Shown: positions 32,239 through 35,666 of the stretch, piece by piece | Layout: the number at the start of each line of letters is the position of its first letter | Position numbering within the stretch: position 1 is the stretch's first letter | Assembly (NCBI GenBank): GCA_029260055.1 | Contig: JAJDDX010000189.1 | Location: 1 to 35,666 of the forward strand | DNA from: Phycisphaerae bacterium | GTDB taxonomy: Bacteria; Planctomycetota; Phycisphaerae; UBA1845 | DNA length: 35,666 nucleotides | Direction of reading: 5' to 3' | Translations under genes and position numbers: made by a program | Notes under the pieces: generated by a model | What the model was told of the DNA's origin: nothing | Database searches by the model: none | Seen by the model: the letters and a program-made list of their open reading frames with translations, nothing else

Positions 32239-34050
32239 ATGGCAAGAGAAAAACTGCCCGGATTGCGCACGCTCGGGTTCGTACTCATCGCTGCGGGGGC
32301 GATCTGGATCGCCGGATGCAACGTCGATATAACCGGCGTCGGCAGTCCGTCCGGAAGGATCGACCTGTCCTTCACCATCGCGGGCAAGACCATCACGCTC
32401 AGCCTCGGCTCAGCCGGCATCTTCCCCGTCGGGCCGGGAATGCAAACGACCAACGTCGCGAGCCTCAAACCATTCGACGAAGCGCCCACCGACACGCCAT
32501 CCACGGCGGTAGCGCGCCTGCTCAGCTCCAGCGTCACGATCCTGCCGCCGGATAGCAACGGAGACAAGCGCTACGCCTATCAACTCGCCTCCATAAACGG
32601 AACGGCGAACCTACACGTCCTGATCGCCCCCGGCGACGACGCGCTGCCCTGTAACACCGGGGTCAGTATCGGCACGTGGACGATCACCGCCGAAAACGGA
32701 GCGGTGTCGGACATCAGTGAAGATCTGAACCTCAGCCACGCCGCGATCGGCGCCATGCTCGGCAACGACATCAAGGTATGCATGGAAATGCAGGCTGATT
32801 TCGAAGCGTCCGTCCATGTGGACCGCTTCTTCCTGGAATTCGGACCCGACGATGACGTGGAGCCCCCGATAGGTGGGGCCTGCTGCTACGCAGAAAACGA
32901 TGGCAGCCAGTCCTGTATTGACATCGGCTCGATAGGTATCCTGGACACGGCCGAGGATTGCATTCGCGTCTTCGGCGGCGTACCGCAGGGCGAAGGCACG
33001 TCATGCGCCACCGTAACCTGCGACGATCCGTTTGAGGCATGCTGTTTTGACGACGGCAACTGCCTCCAGATGATGCCCGATCGCTGTCTCGGGTTCTGGC
33101 CTGACCCAGGCACGCCGCAGGGACCGGGAAGCACTTGCGGCAACGTCGAATGCGAGGCAACGCAAGGCCCAGCCGAAACGGAGGCCTGCTGCTATTTCGG
33201 GGACTGCCTGGGAGACCTCCATCCCGACACTTGCAGGATGGGCCGTGGGGAGGCTCGCGGACTCGGCTCCACATGCGCCAATACGGATTGCACCGTAGAC
33301 GCCACGGAAGCCTGCTGCCTCACCGATGGATCATGTGATGACGCCACGCGCGAGGATTGTGGGTCGATGGGCGGCATCCCGCGCGGCGTGGGCACGCGAT
33401 GTGCTGACACCGTTTGCCCTGCCACAACCGTGGCGTGCTGCCTTCCCGATGGATCATGTGCCCAACAGACCAGCACCGCATGCGCCACCGCCGACGGGAC
33501 AGCCGGCGCACTGGGCACCACGTGCGCGGACGTGACGTGTCCCGAGCCTTCCGAACCGAAGTGGGTCCTCGTCGACACGATCACGAATAGCGCGGATGCT
33601 CCCACGGTCTACACGAGAACCGACCGGTACGAGGGAAGCGTGACGACTTACACGATCACGCCGACGAGCATATCAGAGGTGGCCGTCCAGTTTGAGCGAG
33701 GCGTGGAGGAATTCAACACGACGCTCACCTCGACCTTCGACGGCCCGCCGCAAGAGCTCGTCCCGGGTGAGACGGTTCAACTGAACGTCGAGTTCTCGCA
33801 CAGCGGCTGGGCGAACACGGAACTCAGCGGCGCCCCGGCGATCCGGTTCGAGCCCAGGGGTGACGGAATCGCACGCGTCGACGGGGACGGCTCGTACTTC
33901 TACGGACCTTGGGCGGACGGCTTCACGGGCGAAAGCACCTGGACGAACGAGTTTAGTGTGCCCGCTGTCCATGACGGTGAAATCGCAATCATAGCGGGCT
34001 GGTGGAACTGCAGTCCGTGCAACATCGTCTGGGTCTACGAAGCGGAGTAG
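32239..34050 (+). CDS. lipoprotein with five Cys-rich repeats
   Basis: Predicted 603 residues from ATG 32239, because AAAAGGAG precedes it at a good spacing; an in-frame start at 32197 lacks this. The lipobox IAGC (C27) marks it as a lipoprotein. Residues about 30-210 are a beta-rich domain with no recognised family. Residues about 214-434 are five repeats of about 45 residues of the form ACC..DG.C...(8)...C...G...G.GT.C....C, each with six cysteines likely to form disulfides. The C-terminal 170 residues (WVLVDTITNSADAPTVYTRTDRYEG onward) are another beta-rich domain. Its role is probably binding or structural at the cell surface. It stands alone between terminator hairpins. Confidence 0.86.
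   Translation: MAREKLPGLRTLGFVLIAAGAIWIAGCNVDITGVGSPSGRIDLSFTIAGKTITLSLGSAGIFPVGPGMQTTNVASLKPFDEAPTDTPSTAVARLLSSSVTILPPDSNGDKRYAYQLASINGTANLHVLIAPGDDALPCNTGVSIGTWTITAENGAVSDISEDLNLSHAAIGAMLGNDIKVCMEMQADFEASVHVDRFFLEFGPDDDVEPPIGGACCYAENDGSQSCIDIGSIGILDTAEDCIRVFGGVPQGEGTSCATVTCDDPFEACCFDDGNCLQMMPDRCLGFWPDPGTPQGPGSTCGNVECEATQGPAETEACCYFGDCLGDLHPDTCRMGRGEARGLGSTCANTDCTVDATEACCLTDGSCDDATREDCGSMGGIPRGVGTRCADTVCPATTVACCLPDGSCAQQTSTACATADGTAGALGTTCADVTCPEPSEPKWVLVDTITNSADAPTVYTRTDRYEGSVTTYTITPTSISEVAVQFERGVEEFNTTLTSTFDGPPQELVPGETVQLNVEFSHSGWANTELSGAPAIRFEPRGDGIARVDGDGSYFYGPWADGFTGESTWTNEFSVPAVHDGEIAIIAGWWNCSPCNIVWVYEAE
32878..33540 (+). repeat. five tandem Cys-rich repeats in the lipoprotein gene
   Basis: Repeats start at the Ala-Cys-Cys codons at 32878, 33038, 33184, 33310 and 33433. 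Unit lengths range from 41 to 53 codons. Each unit has a CC pair, a DG.C strand, a single Cys, a Gly-rich turn (GVGTRC or GLGSTC) and a terminal Cys. Confidence 0.85.
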
Positions 34051-34564
34051 ATGCGGCATGGCCCCGATCAGTGCGATCGGATGGCACCGTTTTGACTCGT
34101 CATCGAACAGAAAACGAAGGCCAAGGACGTGTTGCGTCAAAGGAGCTGCGCAACACGTCCTTCGGTCGGCGCAGCGCGCGGTACAGCGGCGCCCCGTTCA
34201 CGACCAGGAGCGTCATTTTTCTGAACTCGCCGGCGCAAGGCCATTCCCCGTCGCCGACCAGGGGAAGTCGAGCGCAACTAAAGTAGTTTACTAGATTTAC
34301 ATACTCCTGCTGACGCCGACCCCGAGCTTGCCAAGCACCCGACGCGCAAAGTAGCAATTCACAACACGATTATTGTTTTGACAAACATCCCCAAGGCCCA
34401 CTAACCTACCGGGTGTTGGCGGTTGAGGCGATTCTACCCCGCCGCCTGACGTTCGTTTTCGGCCAGCGTGGGTTTTCCGCGTGACCCTTCGCGGGGGGCC
34501 AACGGACAGCACCTCGCTGACTGACATCTCTAATAGGTCGGTGTTTAGAACAGGAGCGGGAAGG
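34051..34564. other. intergenic region before the NIDO-domain gene
   Basis: These 514 bases hold a strong hairpin (34123-34162) near the lipoprotein 3' end, an AT-rich patch around 34277-34310, and a perfect TTGACA at 34378-34383 without a good -10 at the proper distance. Nothing else is recognised. Confidence 0.5.
34123..34162 (+). terminator. terminator-like hairpin after the lipoprotein gene
   Basis: A perfect 14-bp inverted repeat (34123-34136 with 34149-34162) with a 12-base loop lies 73 bases after the stop codon. There is no clear T run, only TTCGGTC. Its stem resembles that of the hairpin at 2045-2082. Confidence 0.6.
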
Positions 34565-35666
34565 ATGCATGTCTCAAGGACCGTCCAGACTTTCGGCACG
34601 CTGTGTCTCGTACTTGTCACCCTGTTTGCGGTCGGCACGGCGAACGCACAGATGACGGATGAGGAGAAGGAAGCGCTCACTACACCGGGCGCGGAGCAGC
34701 CGGGACTTCCTCTCGGCGTTACGTGCAGCGGCGATGCCGCAGCGCTGTTCTACCCGCTCGACGGGACCTACACCCTCGTCGACTTCTTCGGCGACGGCTG
34801 CACCGGGTCAGGCTGCGCACAGGGTCCGGACCAACACAACGACGACGACTCCGCCGGTGTAGCCATTCCGTTCACGTTCGACCTGTACGGCAGCATGTGG
34901 AACTCGTTGTTCGTGAACAACAACGGTAACCTGTCGTTTGGGACCTACTTCTCGACCTTCACAGCCGAGGGGTTCCCGATCGCCGACTTCCCGATGGTCG
35001 CTCCATTCTGGGGCGATGTCGACACCGGCAACCCGTCGAACTTCATCGGCGACGTATACATGAAGCTCTTCGACGGCAACGGCGACACGAACGATGAAAC
35101 GCTCGTCGTCACATGGGACAACGTGGGCTACTACAACGAGCACGGCGACCTGCTGAGCACGTTCCAGGTGGCGATTTCCGACGGCTCGAACCCCGTCATG
35201 GGGCTCGGTAACAACGTCTGCTTCTCCTGGGACAACATGTGCTGGACGACCGGAGACGCCTCTCAGGGCACCGGTGGATTCGGCGGTGTGCCCGCGACCG
35301 TGGGCGTGAACAAGGGCGACGGCGTCGAGTACATCCAGATCGGTCGGTTCGACCACGAGGGCGTAGACTACGACGGGCCGTTCGGCAACGCCGACGGCGT
35401 CAGCTACCTCGATTACTCGGTGACCTGTTTCAATATCGGGGAATTGACGAACATCGCGCCGATCGCGCAGGGCTTCCCGGCCGGCAACAAAGTCACGGTC
35501 GATGCGTCTCTCAATGAGGTTGTCGATCTCACCCTGCAGTTCATCAGCCCTGAAGCGGGGCAGACCGTCACGGTCGGGATCGCCGACGTGAACGGTGCCC
35601 AGGCGGCCGGCTTGGCCATCGCCAACAATTCGCCGCAACTCGAGGTGGTGACGGTAGACCTCGATT
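34565..35666 (+). CDS. secreted nidogen-like (NIDO) domain protein, cut by the window edge
   Basis: At least 367 residues; the frame is open to the end of the window. ATG 34565 follows CAGGAGCGGGAAGG, and the protein starts with a signal peptide (TVQTFGTLCLVLVTLFAVGTANAQ). About residues 70-260 contain FVNNNGNLSFGTYFSTFT and FPMVAPFWGDVDTG, the characteristic strand pair of the extracellular NIDO domain, followed by DETLVVTWDNVGYY and NVCFSWDNM. NIDO domains are found in secreted adhesive and matrix-like proteins. The C-terminal part seen (about 310-367) looks like another beta-sandwich. The C-terminus, which may carry a sorting tail, is outside the window. Function: probably a surface or exported adhesion-like protein. 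Confidence 0.85.
   Translation, partial: MHVSRTVQTFGTLCLVLVTLFAVGTANAQMTDEEKEALTTPGAEQPGLPLGVTCSGDAAALFYPLDGTYTLVDFFGDGCTGSGCAQGPDQHNDDDSAGVAIPFTFDLYGSMWNSLFVNNNGNLSFGTYFSTFTAEGFPIADFPMVAPFWGDVDTGNPSNFIGDVYMKLFDGNGDTNDETLVVTWDNVGYYNEHGDLLSTFQVAISDGSNPVMGLGNNVCFSWDNMCWTTGDASQGTGGFGGVPATVGVNKGDGVEYIQIGRFDHEGVDYDGPFGNADGVSYLDYSVTCFNIGELTNIAPIAQGFPAGNKVTVDASLNEVVDLTLQFISPEAGQTVTVGIADVNGAQAAGLAIANNSPQLEVVTVDLD

Noticed and set aside
34378-34383. Perfect TTGACA before the NIDO gene
   Set aside because: No acceptable -10 at 16-18 bases; a single hexamer is expected by chance.

Overview
The window looks like a chromosomal segment of a high-GC planctomycete, most likely Phycisphaerae or a relative. 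The evidence is three secreted or lipid-anchored PQQ-type beta-propeller proteins, two dockerin-tailed secreted proteins, two proteins with an IPTL-CTERM-like sorting tail, Cys-rich 'ACC..DG.C' repeats, and 'gggtgcc + hairpin' intergenic repeats. The placement is inference from protein style only; there is no rRNA or marker gene. Several starts are GTG or TTG behind strong Shine-Dalgarno sequences.

Layout. 1-2023 (+): the tail of a small beta-rich protein, an exported protein of unknown function and a PNPOx-like flavin-binding protein. 2038-5919 (-): a large secreted M36-like zinc metalloprotease with Ig-like, Cys-rich and dockerin modules, followed by a clear terminator. 6183-9941 (-): a tight three-gene operon, in transcription order an asparagine-synthetase-like ligase without a glutaminase nucleophile, a radical SAM enzyme and a flavin-dependent halogenase-like oxidoreductase. 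This is the best candidate for an undescribed biosynthetic system. 10174-14290 (+): an M20 aminoacyl-histidine dipeptidase (pepD) and a translationally coupled pair of secreted amidohydrolases, the second having lost nearly all metal ligands. 14291-14807: a 0.5-kb non-coding block of structured, covarying hairpin repeats. 14808-15935 (+): a secreted protein with an Ala/Glu/Lys tail.

16018-23022 (-): three PQQ-propeller proteins, a DUF6159-like membrane protein, a hotdog thioesterase and a dockerin protein. 23485-28904 (+): a compact operon of a GT4-type glycosyltransferase, an ABC ATPase and a 1147-residue FtsX/MacB-type permease. 29066-35666 (+): a DNRLRE-like IPTL-CTERM protein, a membrane protein resembling only the transmembrane half of apolipoprotein N-acyltransferase, a second IPTL-CTERM protein, a Cys-rich repeat lipoprotein and the N-terminal part of a nidogen-like (NIDO) secreted protein that runs off the edge.

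Most products are predicted to be exported, so much of the segment concerns the envelope and cell surface. No tRNA, rRNA, CRISPR array, transposase or phage gene was recognised. All family assignments are by eye from motifs; no database search was run.
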